In this document: positions 42,001-53,912 of the stretch, in pieces
How positions within the stretch are numbered: position 1 is the stretch's first letter
Layout of the letters: each line of letters begins with the position of its first letter
Assembly: GCF_000003815.2 (NCBI RefSeq)
Contig: NC_049980.1
Location: 19,232,656-19,296,655, forward strand
Direction of reading: 5' to 3'
Source of the DNA: Branchiostoma floridae
Lineage: Eukaryota > Chordata > Leptocardii > Amphioxiformes > Branchiostomatidae
DNA: 64,000 bases
Program-made: the position numbers and the translations under genes
The notes under the pieces: generated by a model
What the model saw: the letters and a program-made list of their open reading frames with translations, nothing else
Database searches by the model: none
What the model was told of the DNA's origin: nothing

Positions 42001-45000
42001 TGGAGTGTCAACATTCCGGGCAAACAGGTGAAGATTAAGGAACAGTCGAGCTGTTCTCACGGTCATTAGTAATTCTAAGGGTTTGTCTGATATCAAGATG
42101 TTTTGTTTTTTGTTTTTGTTTCATACAAATATAATGTTGAGCACACTCAAGTTATGAGTAGAGATGAGAGGTAACATAAACCGTTATCGTCGCAAATTAA
42201 GAAAGTATAATAATGTATATGAATACAATCCACCTCCTACAACAGATCACAGCCCAAAACCCACCCCTACCCCCACCCCAAATAAAAAACGGAAACAAGA
42301 CTTGGTCTTATGCAAATTAGGCACCTGACACTTGTATGCACTCAAACTCTCTCTGCGAGAAAACAGCTAGAAATGCATGCCGAGGGTGTCGCTGACCTCT
42401 GGCATATTGCAGACGTATTTGGGTACTTTCCGTTAAGAAACAGCACATACTGGACATGTTTTGTATTATGAGGACCTCAATGACAACGAAAAGCTAGCAT
42501 TCCTTTTCAAAAAAATAAACACGCGCCTTTAAACCAAGCGTTAATAAACTACCCGCGGCGATATAATTACCTATTAGTTCGCGATTACACACTATGCCTA
42601 ACAATATACCTAGCATATACCGTGGGGCATAACATCTGTAGTTCTGTGTTATTGAGTGTGCAGTTGTAGAGTAAACAGTGAGGATACAGAGGTCTGCATG
42701 GCACAGTGAATGTGCCTAGTTTGGTGCCCGGTACGTTCTGTTTATTTTCACATACGCTTCTCAACTGCTGATTGACTTCAGATGACTAAATCGCCTGTAC
42801 TGTAACTTACTTCGTACGGAGAGGCTGAAGTCAACATTTTTCGAAACACAGATGGATTGATCCAGCTGACCTGTTTCGGAGTCATCCATACAAAACATTG
42901 CACTATTCAAAGTTTTATGAATTCTTTGTTATCACATTGTAATGTTTTATCCTGTTCTCATTATGATTTTATATCGAAGAGCAAATATTATTGCGGTATG
43001 GCTTAACATAAAATAAAACATTGTCAGAATTTTCTAGTATTTGCATGTATGTCCCTTTCGCATGATAGCTCACATGACAAATCGTAAATACCAGTTTGAT
43101 TTCACCACTAAGGAACATATATATCACTGTAGTGTGATAATGACGTCATGCAGGCCCATCATATATACGACTATGTCATCAAGTTTGCTTAGGGACCAAA
43201 GTAATATTCTTGGTCCTGTTCCGTCTTTATTTGAAAAAATAGTTGTAACTTTTCATTTTGAGTGTATTTTAGAATGGTCATTTTTAGTTATCATGGTACT
43301 GTCAACCCCCCCCCCCCCCCCCCCCAAAAAAAGTACAACGCTTCAAGAAGTTCAAACTATGCAGACAGGCGGCCGGAAACTTACGATTAGCTGCCACAGC
43401 TGTAATACTTAAAGCTACAGTACAGCATCGCTCACTTTGGTGGAAGAATGATCACACGTGAAAACTTTTAGGATTGCTTAAGCATCGACGCATCTATTTT
43501 CGCGTTTTTCTATTAAGGTTGAAATGTTGGAGGTGATTTCTAGATGCCGTTGACGACTCTATTGTGACATTTTCATTACTCGCGCTTTCCGCTTCTAATA
43601 AAAGATACGGCAGACTTGCATGTTATAAATTCCCTCGCTGATCAAAGTGAAAATTACCTGTCAGTGTGCGTAAGTGGGTATTCGGAAGCCTAAAATTGTA
43701 TTCATTTGAAATGTCGAAGTACTTTACGTTACGATGCTGTCAGCATGTACAATCATACACGCATTAACAACTTGAAGGGGATGGACCATAAAGCATCAAG
43801 GGGATCATTGCAGATTTGGATGCTCTTCGCCTTTCTTTTCAGAAAATATCACGTCGTCATAGATGTCTCTGTTATTTTCCGACTAGTATGTGCGAACCTG
43901 ACTCTCCGTAACCGTCGTTGATTTGGTAAACAAATATTGTATAAAGAAGACAATATTGGGAATCATCAGCTGTGATACAAAGCCGGGAAATACGAATGAA
44001 GGATGTAATTTCAACTATCGTGTTGTCATTTTTCTTCCTAAATGCGACATGATACATTTTGCACGGTATTGATAAGAAGTAGCATCTACCATTGTTGTTT
44101 ACTTTAAGGTGACTACTGTTGACCATTGACGTTTGTAGTTTCCGCATAACGTCAGCCTTTTACATATCATGTACCGTGAAAAGCACGGCAATTGACCATT
44201 CAGTAATGAGCAAATATTTGGATGATGTAATCGCACTGACCTACACCATTACGTATACTGGTGTCCTTTGAAAGGCCAATCGTTTGACAGGAACTCTTGC
44301 TGTGTGTTGTCCACACAGCAGAGAACCTCTGAGTTCCAAATTGTACAAATTGAACACTAATCAGTTGACAAAATGTCAATGTATCAAAGTAACTATCTAA
44401 ATGTGATTGTTGACGTAATAATGTTATTAGGGTGGTTCTACACTCATCTAACGCGAATGGCGGGAAACAGGTGAATTTGAATTTTTGTTGTTAGACCACT
44501 GAAGAACTGATTGTCAAATGCTCCTGACAGGAAAGGCAGACGATACAGGTATCGGAAGATACATTTACTAACACAAGAACATTAGTTGTAGTAGTAACAT
44601 TGAGCCAAACGGAACCAGCCCAAGTGATTTATAGCTTGAATTGACACCAAAAGCACCGCACACCTGCAGGGAGGCACGTACTGCAGGTTTCACCTCACAG
44701 AAGGTGACCAGAAATCACACCCAATGGTCCCAGCGCTGATTGATTTAAAACACAACTCAGCGTCGTGATCGGGGACACGACAAACCCATAATCGGTTTAA
44801 AGTGCTCTTATATCATGCTCTTTAACGACACGGTGAATCGTCATTAGTCATGTTCGGTACATCCTGCCATTGAGAAGATTACCAATGGTGTACAACAATA
44901 CTCAAAACTTCGCTAAACATGCGTTGGGCCCGCCCCGCCCTGTACATGGTTGTAGTAGCATCACCCATCCACGTTATCTTCTGATATGCCCCCGTGTTTT

Positions 45001-46338
45001 CGTATGTTGTATTCGCATCACCCATCCACAGTATCTTCTGATATGTCCCCGTGTTCCCGTACTAAATGAACAAGCACTCGAACCCCGCTGTGGAGCAAGA
45101 AACTATTGAATTAAGTACAGTGAAGCGGGACAGCGATGCTTGCTCGTTCAAGGTCTCCGACTGGAGGCTACACCCGTCTCATACATCTCATGGATGGTCC
45201 CCACTTCACAACTTGGGAATGAGAGTGGTTTGGAGAGGCGCTCCAATGCACTGGTGCGTTACGGCTCGACATTGGTGAGCCAAGTATTAATCGCGCCAAG
45301 CACAGCTACTGGCCACTTTCTAGTATAACCGCTATAACTGGATGAGGGGGAAGAAGCATTCTACGGAAATTGGAGCCGAACCAGGACACGGATGTTTTGT
45401 CATTGTAGCGTGTTATAGTGAAGGGTACTGCCTCAGAGTAAAAAAAACATACACATCATGGCTGTCAGTTGTTATTGTGCAAATTCCTTTCTAAGAGCTG
45501 GAAAAAAATCCAGACTTGTTAAGCTGGCAATCTTTTTTCTCTTTTGATGATTCTCTTGAGCACTCCTGAGGCACTACAATAAAAACGTCGGCGTGCCTCT
45601 TGCGAGGGCCCATAATCAAATTTACAATCCATAATAACGTGTGTGTCTACAACATCAGACGAGTGTCCGGCTTTGAAATATTCAATTTGCTGAGATGGTG
45701 GAACAACTGTAGACAGATATTCTATTTCAGATCAAATATCTGATGCCTGGTTCGTTACACCCTAGTGTATTATTTTTGTAAATTTTCGCCTGAAGACTCA
45801 AAATGCATTTTTCGTGGTACAAGAGATTTACCACGGACGTCTTGGTTATTGCGTTAGTTGAAATTAGATTAACGAAACAGCCAATGAGCCTTCGTATCGC
45901 TGATTTCTGCCCATAGGGGCCCGTAACTGGCTTATTTCTGTGTGATTGCAGAAGGACAAATCTCTCTCTCGTTTAATGCAATTACATGTTCTATGTCTCT
46001 GAGTTCCCCGTCTATTTGCACTTGGGCTGTGAATCTCGCTGAACCCTGAATGTCAAATGACTCGGATCGAGGAGACGACATGCTTTGTGAACAAAACAAA
46101 AAACCTCCAAGTAAATCGTAGCTCCAAATACTTGTCTGTTTAAGTTGGAATCCGTGTAACGTCCGTATGACTCGACTGATTTTTGGACCGGACTACTGAT
46201 ATTTAACAGATGTTAACATTGATCTTTCCTATTGAAGGGGAGTCAAAATAAAGATACTCGTATTACGTGAAGGTCGGGGGCAGGTATGTTTGTTTGGCAA
46301 GAACCATGTAAAATTCTAAGACGATGCCAAGATCTTAC
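39009..46338. other. Last part of the long intron before first exon A
   Basis: No exon recognised. It includes a poly-C run at about 43306-43325 and a two-copy 57-bp repeat at 44959-45062. Confidence 0.35.
44959..45062. repeat. Tandem duplication, 2 x 57 bp
   Basis: 'catcacccatccacgttatc' at 44959 recurs as 'catcacccatccacagtatc' at 45016, each followed by 'ttctgatatg-ccccgtgtt'. Confidence 0.85.
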
Positions 46339-47101
46339 CTCTAGCTCTCTCTGCTAGCTCGACAAGAAAGTTGTCGTAAGAAAGGTTGGAATCCTTATCG
46401 TACGACTTGTCAAGCACCAAGTCAATCGGGTCCTTGCCGGCCGGGACCCTCTCGTCTAGGGTCGTGTTGCTGCGGATCCGGTCGAGTTTTTCCTTGATTG
46501 CCTGAGCGCCGTATTTGCAGTCATTCTGCTGGTTCCTGGCGTCATAGTGTACTAAGGCTACACGTTTCCAGTTGTATTTCCAGAGAAGTTCCACAACAAC
46601 GTTCGCCATCTTGTTATAGGTGACTCCCATTCTAGTTAGGGTCTTGTACTCGCCGTGGTACCCACCTGTCTTATTACGGAGCGCCGACGGCTGCCCCCCG
46701 GCAGATATGATCGGGACGGCCCAGTGGCTGGCCAGTCGCCCGGCGTGCCCCACCGCGTAGGTGCACGTCGGGCCGATCAGAACGTCAGGCCGAACGTTAG
46801 CTTTGTAGTACAGGTCCACAAGTCGGACCAGCGTCATGTAATGACTGCATTCCGAATCCACTGTATGTGTAGTGAAGTTGTGCTGTCCTAACATTCCCAT
46901 TTCTCCCACACTCCTTATGGCCAGTTGGACGGCGGGCTCTACCTGGTCCATAGTGACATGCGCCAGGCTTGTGTCTGTCCACTTGTACTCCGCGTTTCGT
47001 GGCTGGACAATCACAACGTTGAACTCGGCTGTAGAAACCCTCCCTGTATGTATCACCACTGACACAAGCAGCCCCAGCAGAAGGTGTTGTCCGAGATCCA
47101 T
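46339..47101 (-). CDS. NPR-like receptor, alternative first exon A (signal peptide + distal ligand-binding domain)
   Basis: The exon encodes 254 residues plus one base and is the longest and most proximal of the four copies. I chose the Met at 47101 (MDLGQHLLLGLLVSVVIHTG), which starts the signal peptide; the open frame continues eight codons upstream. Landmarks are EFNVVIVQPRNAEYKW, DSECSHY, VLIGPTCTYAVGHAGRLAS, WAVPIISAGGQPSALR, LTRMGVTYNKMANVVVELL, NWKRVALVHYDARN and CKYGAQAIKEKLD, followed by an extra ~20-residue segment before the common ERARG end. The donor is AGA G|GTAAGA, phase 1. A 100-N assembly gap lies about 160 bases upstream, so the promoter region is incompletely represented. 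Confidence 0.87.
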
Positions 47102-48833
47102 GACGGCTTTAGTCTCAAGTAGCACTGTTGACTCCCGGAGAGAACTCTACAGCGCGACTAGGCTGCCCCGTTTAATCATTGACAAATATATCGACCAGGA
47201 AACGGTGGTGCGCATGACGTACTGAGCGATGTGAACCTGTGCGCCTGACTGTAATGCCGACAANNNNNNNNNNNNNNNNNNNNNNNNNNNNNNNNNNNNN
47301 NNNNNNNNNNNNNNNNNNNNNNNNNNNNNNNNNNNNNNNNNNNNNNNNNNNNNNNNNNNNNNNAGAACTCTCGCAGGAACAAATCCGGCATTCTTCTTAC
47401 ATAAACAAAGAGGTCTACATGTAGGAGTCTGGAAACACTGATCTTTCTTCAGTAACGACAAGTGAAATGGGGTGCATTGACCTGACCATGGCGGTGCTTG
47501 TACCTTTCCTAGCTGCACCCAGCAAGGGCGTCGGATTACGGCGAGGAAAGCGGCTAGGCGTCCCGCGGAAATTCCACGCGAGTTCCGTGGTCCCCCGGCT
47601 GTTGGAAATATGCACTTGGCTCGCGCAGATGGTTGAGTACCGCGTTAGATATCTTGTCAAGATGCGCTTAGACAGGACGACTGATTCGTTAGCTAAGTAG
47701 ATGTCGTCTTGATGTAGAATTTTCCCTGAGTAACTAGCACTTCTTATACCAATTGACACAAACGCTGAGCACGTACTGCATCCAGAGAGATGCTCCAAGC
47801 CTCTGCTCTTACCAAGAACTGGTGCTTAATGTTTAAATTATACACCGCTCCTAAAGGGCCGCGATTCGGCAACCAACCGCCGTAAACACATTCGACATTT
47901 GCATTCATGAATGCACAGGCCGCAAATTTTCCAGACGATTCTACCATACAGTGCCGTGGGCGGGAATATTGTTGCCTCACAATCCTAATGATGGCCCTTA
48001 GAAGTTATATGTATCTGTGTCTTTACAAATCGCTATCAAAAGAGCTTAATTGACTTGATGTAGTATGGAGGTAAAAATAACCAACGTGCAGGGATGAATG
48101 CAACTAGCCTGTTTCTGCTAAAACGTAAAATTCTAGAGGCTTTGTGGTGAGTGGGTGGGATAGTGACATAATGTTTGTTTTGAAATTTGGCCGATCGCAT
48201 TTGTGTCTATGGCTTGCGAAACTTAAAAAAAGGAAAAAAATATTTCCATGATAGGCAAATGACCTGTGTCTCGCTTTTTTTCTATGAAAGAATATTCCAT
48301 TGGTAATACACGGCACGAGGAAGGGCAGCGCATTGGAGAGCCATTTAACAGAATCGTTTGATTGACAAGTATCTACTTGTGATACCCTTAAGCAAAAGAT
48401 TTTTCAAATTTTCCCTCACAGAAACAAGAAAGTCAAGTGGGCTAAAAGTTTTTCTTGGTGCGCTTTAAAACTATCATGGTCGGTGGAACCACGTCAAGTG
48501 TCATCAATACGACATACATACCCACGTGAGGCCAACGGAGGTGGAACTTGTAACAACAAGTGATCGCAATATGGATATTTATGTAACATCACATTCGCAA
48601 TCCACACATTAAAGATAGCACAAGAAAATGTCTCTGTGAGACGTGCATACATTCGTCTACCTACCACCACCCGCCCCTAATGATAACAATACCTCATATC
48701 AAATATTTATCACATGTAGTGAGCGGGGGAGCATGAAGTGCAATCCATGATAAAAATGGGAACTTCTAACATACTATAAGGCTATGTTTTGCCTTGAAAA
48801 TAGGTACTCGACAATTAGCATACCCGGTCTCAC
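47102..48833. other. Spacer between first exons A and B, including scaffold gap
   Basis: It contains the assembly gap and a GC-richer patch (about 47500-47660) with an inverted motif ggaaattccacgcgagttcc. That patch might be promoter-proximal for exon A but shows no defined element. No second receptor exon lies here. Confidence 0.4.
47264..47363. other. Assembly gap (100 N)
   Basis: Exactly 100 undetermined bases, the conventional length for a gap of unknown size. It lies about 160 bases upstream of the start codon of first exon A. Confidence 0.99.
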
Positions 48834-49536
48834 CTCTAGCTCTCTCTTCTACCTCGTTTAAGTAGAATTCAAACGATGACTTGTCGGAGTAAGCTCTGTC
48901 CAGCACAACTCCTGCAGTCTGTTCTGCCGCGAGCTTCTGTCTGATGGCCTGCATGCGGTAGTAGCAGACTTCGTTGTCGCTGTCTTCGCCGGCGTAGACC
49001 AGGGCTACCCTTGTTGAGTTGAACTTGAGACACACCAGCAGACTATCAACGACGTCTGCTAGCTTGTTGTCGGTGTGTTCCATCCTGGTTACCGTCTTGT
49101 ACTCCCCGAAATCACTATAACGGAAGCCCGACGCAGGAGCCCCCGCCGTAAGGACAGGGACCTCCCAATGACTAGCAAGGCGACTTACCTCAGTCGTCGC
49201 ATAGAGACAAGTGGGACCAATGATCACGTTGGGCTTCAACAAGTCTTTGTAGTAGATATCTAACAACTCGTTTAGAGCTATGTAGTAGCTGCACGCTGTG
49301 TCAAAAGTGTCGATGTGGAATGTGTTGTCGCCCAACACTCCATTTTCTCGCAACTCTTCAATCGCGAATGCGACCGTTGGCTCTACCTGGCCCAGCACGT
49401 ACGGGGCGAAGCTCTGGCTGCTCCAGGGGTACGTGGCCTGCCTCGGCTGAGCAATGAGAACGGTAAAATTCTCGGCCTGTGTATTACAACACCACAAAAG
49501 TACTGCGAGTGTTCCCAAGAACAGTTTGGTCGCCAT
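48834..49536 (-). CDS. NPR-like receptor, alternative first exon B (signal peptide + distal ligand-binding domain)
   Basis: The exon encodes 234 residues plus one base. I chose the Met at 49536 because it directly precedes the signal peptide (ATKLFLGTLAVLLWCCNTQA); the ORF extends 22 codons upstream to 49602, but that stretch is basic and not signal-like. Domain landmarks are ENFTVLIAQPRQATYPWSSQ, the DTACSYY cysteine, VIIGPTCLYATTEVSRLAS, WEVPVLTAGAPASGFR, VTRMEHTDNKLADVVDSLL, STRVALVYAGEDS and VCYYRMQAIRQKL. The exon ends at AGA G|GTGAGA in phase 1, equivalent to the other copies. The family binds natriuretic peptides through a dimeric extracellular domain; the ligand in this organism is unknown. 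Confidence 0.87.
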
Positions 49537-50310
49537 TGTGTACCCAAGAGGTCTACTAGTACCTCTGTGACATCTCTCTCTCCTTTGGCTTATAACGGTC
49601 AATCATTAACAACTATAATATGTTGACACCGACCCCTATAAAACACTACAAAGGCGAGTCATATATCGACCACCCTTGAGCTGATGAAAATAACCGACAT
49701 ATTCTGACGGAAGAACTACAAGATCTATTTTTCGCGTCCATCGTAAGAAAAAAAGAGACCAAGGTGTAACTAGTTTTAAACACGCGTGTCACAATGCGTG
49801 TCAAAGTCATGTTGCACAACAGTGTACACGGACAACATGGCCGTCATTATGGGTAAGCAAGCCGCCATATGGACATGGCGTTTGCTTGGACAACAAGGCC
49901 GTCCTTTATATCTCATTAACACAGACTTTGCAGTGAGCCAATTAAATAGCCCCGTCGTAAATACATCAAGCAGCTTATTAGATGTAAGTGGGACTGCAAT
50001 GCTGTGATAAACTGTACAATTTGACTTTCCCTATGCTACATGTACAACAAAGAGTTTTTGTCACATTGCATGCTCTGAAAACTGACCTGTAGGTTTAGTA
50101 TTATGTTCAAAACGTTATCTTAAGTAAGGCAGACAAAACAGATTTAAACCAGTTGTTTTCTGTTGGACGAAATATTAAACATAGTTTTTCAGCCTAAACC
50201 TTACATTACACTAATAAGAAAAAATCTCCCAGTCATACTTGTCATTGCGGCTAAAATCTTCCACTAAATACATTGAGTGATATTGGAGAGCCCAAACGTA
50301 CACCAAGGTA

Positions 50311-50888
50311 CGAGGGGCGTGCAATAAGTAATGGTCCTGACCCACTTCCAGTTGTCTGATCTAAATGAAATTTTGTATGTGTAATAATCCATATCTCTAT
50401 GGGTTATGTTGCAAAAGACAGCTCTGAACTAATTGTGGTTTCTGATTTACTGGTGTTTGAACTTAGTCAGGTGCGAAATGGACCAGGTGTGAAATGGAAC
50501 CAGTTGAGTGTCGCGCAGTGATCCGGTTTTTGTATTTGAAAGGACGCACACCAAAGAAGACTTTTGATGAAATAAATGAAACTTATGGTGATGATGCCCC
50601 ATCATATGACCTTGTAAAACGCTGGCATCCTGAATTCAAACGTGGCTGGAAGTCTGTGGAAACAGCTCCCAGACCTGGTCGTCCCTCTTGTGCCATTGAT
50701 GAGGCATCAGTTGGAGGACCAACCTGGGGTGTCCTACAAAATCGGTTTCCAGAGCTGCATCAAACGATGGGAGAAATGCATAACTCTGGGTGATTCCTAT
50801 GAAGAGAAAGACTAATAACTGTGCCAAGTTTCATTAATCTCCTGCTATGGGAAATGGGTCAGGACCATTACTAATTGCACGCCCCTCG
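50311..50888 (+). mobile_element. Internally deleted mariner-type element, copy 2
   Basis: 578 bases, the same length as copy 1, with the same terminal inverted repeats and TA flanks (50309-50310 and 50889-50890). The plus strand (50494-50793) carries the 99-codon ORF beginning MEPVECRAVIRFLYLKGRTP with the mariner helix-turn-helix region. It differs from copy 1 by only two residues in the last third. It sits between first exons B and C, inverted relative to copy 1. Confidence 0.9.
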
Positions 50889-52011
50889 TAGCATAGCCTC
50901 CATATCAGGCTCTCTGAGGCCGGCAATCAGAAAAGGCCAGCAATCAGCGACCGATCGCGAGTACAAATAGAAATGGCCAGCAAAAGTGTATTATGAGCCC
51001 CAAAAAGGCCCCGAAGAGCCTGCTATATGCAGGCTAAAGGTAACCTATGTTTCATTCATAGCACTCATGTGTTTCTAATATAAATTGTACAACTACCATG
51101 GGAATTCCCCATACCAATTACATTGCTATGGTTAGGATAAATTAATAGATTTCAATCCAGATCTTATCCAAATCTTATGCTTACTGTGACCAAAAAGTCT
51201 TTTAAAAACTGACAAGGCTGCAAAGGCAACATGATTTGACATTTACATGACCGTGATTTGCAATTTGAAAGGAAGCTGCAGTTCAGAAGACAACAACTAG
51301 GCGGCCCAAAATTCAATGACATTTTCTTCAAACCAAGGCCTACCTTCAAGCGACAACATAATGGAAATTCATATTTGGAACTAGCTTGTTTACAGGGTTT
51401 AGTTAACAAACACGCAAATAGAGTAGACGATGGTATGATTATATGTAAAGTAAACCCGTTGGCAAAAATGTGCTCTTCGAAGAGAGAAATGTTGCTCGAT
51501 TTGTAACGATAAGAAACTTCGACGAGGAAGACGAGGATAAGATATAGATTTTGTTCAGAAACCCAATGACATATTCTATAATCTAAATATGGCTAAATAT
51601 GATTTCAACTGTCAACATTTAGAAAAAAAGCGGATGAAAATCAGAAAGATTTTGATATTTTTGTACGTTCGTCATCTTGATTACCGATGTTATACAAAGA
51701 TGATGAGCGATGTCACAAACCGTTAACACTTAAGTCCCATTTGCACCGGTGCCCCGATGGACTGTGGGATACCGTGTTCTCCACTGGTATAGGTCACGGC
51801 GTCTATTTGTTACCGGGTCCGGGTTCATCTTAACTCCGACTTTAATTCAACCAGGTGCCCGGTCGGTCCCCAAAATGCCCCGGAAGCCACTAGGCCCGCT
51901 AGTGCCCGAAAGTGCCAAAAACAGTCCGTGAACTGCCCGGGAGGGCCCCTCATTTTCAATTGGGACCTAAGCCCCTTAGATATGTAGGTTATATACCCAA
52001 AACGTACGTAC
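50889..52011. other. Spacer between mariner copy 2 and first exon C
   Basis: No exon recognised; short open frames at 51164-51506 overlap on both strands and look non-coding. Confidence 0.4.
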
Positions 52012-52738
52012 CTCTTGCTACGCTGCTGATTTCATCTAAAATGGCTCCGAAGTCAGAGGAAGCCCTGTCAGTGTATTCTTCATCTTTCACAACTTTGATG
52101 GTAGTCTCGTTCAGCCTTTCCAACCTTTGCTTGATGGCGGCCATACGGAAGACACAAGGTCTCTGTTGGATGTCCGCTGTCTCAGAGTGGTACACCATGG
52201 CTAGCCGATATTCCGGCCGAGTAAAGTTTACCGTCGGGTCCGACAAGAAAGTTGCTACCGCGTCGGCCATTTTGCCGTCCGTGTGCCCCATCCTAATGAG
52301 CATCTCGTACTCACTTTGAAAGTCACTGGCCGTGCGGAGTGTTGCGGAGGTGCCCCCTGCTGTGAAGACGGGAACTAACCACTGGCTGGCCAGCCGACTC
52401 GTCTCCGTCACCGCGAACGGACAGGTGGGGCCGATCACAACGCTAGGCTTCACGAAATCCACATAGTACAGATCTAACAGCTTGATCTTCGTTTTGTAGT
52501 TGTCACATTCTGAGTCGAGTGTATGGATCTTGAAAGAGTTATTTTCCCCCAACACTCCCGTGTCGCGCAGAGTGTCAAGTGCCCAATCGACGGTTGAATT
52601 TATCTTGTCTAAAGACCACGCGTAGCTCACCTGTTGTGGTTGAATAACCAGGATGACAAACTCCTCAGAGAATACGCCTCCTATCTTAACGTTTGCAACG
52701 ACTAGACCCAAAATAACTAGAAACAGTCCGGACGCCAT
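52012..52738 (-). CDS. NPR-like receptor, alternative first exon C (signal peptide + distal ligand-binding domain)
   Basis: The exon encodes 242 residues plus one base. The Met precedes a signal peptide (ASGLFLVILGLVVANVKIGG) and then the ANF-receptor fold: EEFVILVIQPQQVSYAWS, the DSEC cysteine, VVIGPTCPFAVTETSRLAS, WLVPVFTAGG, LIRMGHTDGKMADAVATFL, RLAMVYHS and RPCVFRMAAIKQRL. Both cysteines of the first disulfide are present, and the CVFR cysteine is the expected partner of the cysteine in exon 2. It ends at AGA G|GTACGT in phase 1. No partner exons lie between it and copy B, only a mariner derivative. Its short upstream flank resembles that of copy D, so C and D look like the youngest duplication. 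Confidence 0.87.
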
Positions 52739-52763
52739 GACGTGAACTTTGATTCTGGCATAA

Positions 52764-52808
52764 GGAAGTTACTTTTGCAGTCAACTTCGGCCTTTTCTGG
52801 TAAATTAT
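52764..52808 (-). promoter_or_regulatory. Conserved 5' flank block of first exon C
   Basis: A block starting about 26 bases upstream of the start codon (plus strand ggaagttacttttgcagtca, then ggcc and tggtaaattatt) matches the corresponding block at first exon D. A second shared phrase (gagtggcttaatgttt versus aagtggtttaatattt) lies about 80 bases further upstream. It could be a 5' UTR or core-promoter element, or only a remnant of recent duplication. Confidence 0.4.
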
Positions 52809-53912
52809 TAGCAGTTCTATGTGTAGACAGGTCAATACACAAACAAAACGTGAGAATAAAACTACAGTGTTGCCATATTTTTGAGTGGCTTAATGTTTGT
52901 CTAAGTAGAATGAACCGTTGGCATAAAAATTAATGTTTGACTCTCACTCGGAGACGTCTAGCCTAAATATACGTTTATTGGAAACACAACTATAATAAAG
53001 GGTCACAATAACATGTGACCTTTTCCCCATACAGCCTCAGTAAACAAAATTCCTAGATATCTGGGAAACATGTTCCAGCGATGTCGTACTGGGGAGGGGG
53101 TATAAACAGTCTGTACTCACTGTACTTGTATTTGTGGCACTGCAGGTCGAATCATACATCATCCATATAATATTTAAGCTATCGCTAACATTTCAATATC
53201 ACATTGTTTTGGCATATATCTATAATTGATGAAGTATATGAAAGTATCTAAGGTGACAAAATAACTTTCAAAAGTGGCTAAAACAGTATTTTATTATATA
53301 TTGGGTATGATGATTGTAAGCACTTCTGTTCCAAACAATATTATACAAACTTATAGGCATTATTAACCACAACACCTAAACGACACTAATAACTTCCAGA
53401 CATGCTACCTAAAATGGTGCCACATGAAATACATCTTATTCCTAATTGTTCATTTAGCCACGTAAAAGAACTCAGTTGTATTAAGAAGTCACCACGACCC
53501 ATCACAACGTTCCGGTATTCATTGTTGAACAGAAAAGTTGGCCTTTTTTTCTTCCTCTAATTAAAAAAAAGAAAAACCCGACTTTCCTACGCATAGCCAA
53601 CTCTAGTATTTTAGTTGCCTCTTGTTACAATATAATGCCAATCACTGTCCTTGTATGACTGCTATGTTTATACCGCTATTTATACCGCATATTTGCGATT
53701 AGACTATGGGCATATAGTGGCACGTGTACGTGAACTGTTACTTTAAAGATCTTAACGCCCCAAAGTTTACAAGATAACTCGGACAGTCGTCAGATGTAAC
53801 GTTAAGACCAACCGACGTGTGATTGCATTGTTTGCGATATGCTGCTGCTGTTGTTGTTGCATGTTTGGTTTTGTGTATTATAATTTATGTATTCATCAAA
53901 GAGTAAGCTTAC
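52809..53912. other. Spacer between first exons C and D
   Basis: AT-rich, no receptor exon 2-like segment and no clear repeat. Absence of downstream exons here supports D being an alternative first exon rather than a complete separate gene. Confidence 0.45.

Noticed and set aside
46655-47225. Plus-strand open frames overlapping first exon A
   Set aside because: They are mirror frames of the GC-rich receptor exon, with no domain features of their own; the same holds for plus-strand frames over B, C and D.
47264-47363. Possible missing exon in the N gap
   Set aside because: First exon A is complete with its start codon left of the gap, so nothing in the coding model requires sequence there; a promoter could be hidden but cannot be claimed.
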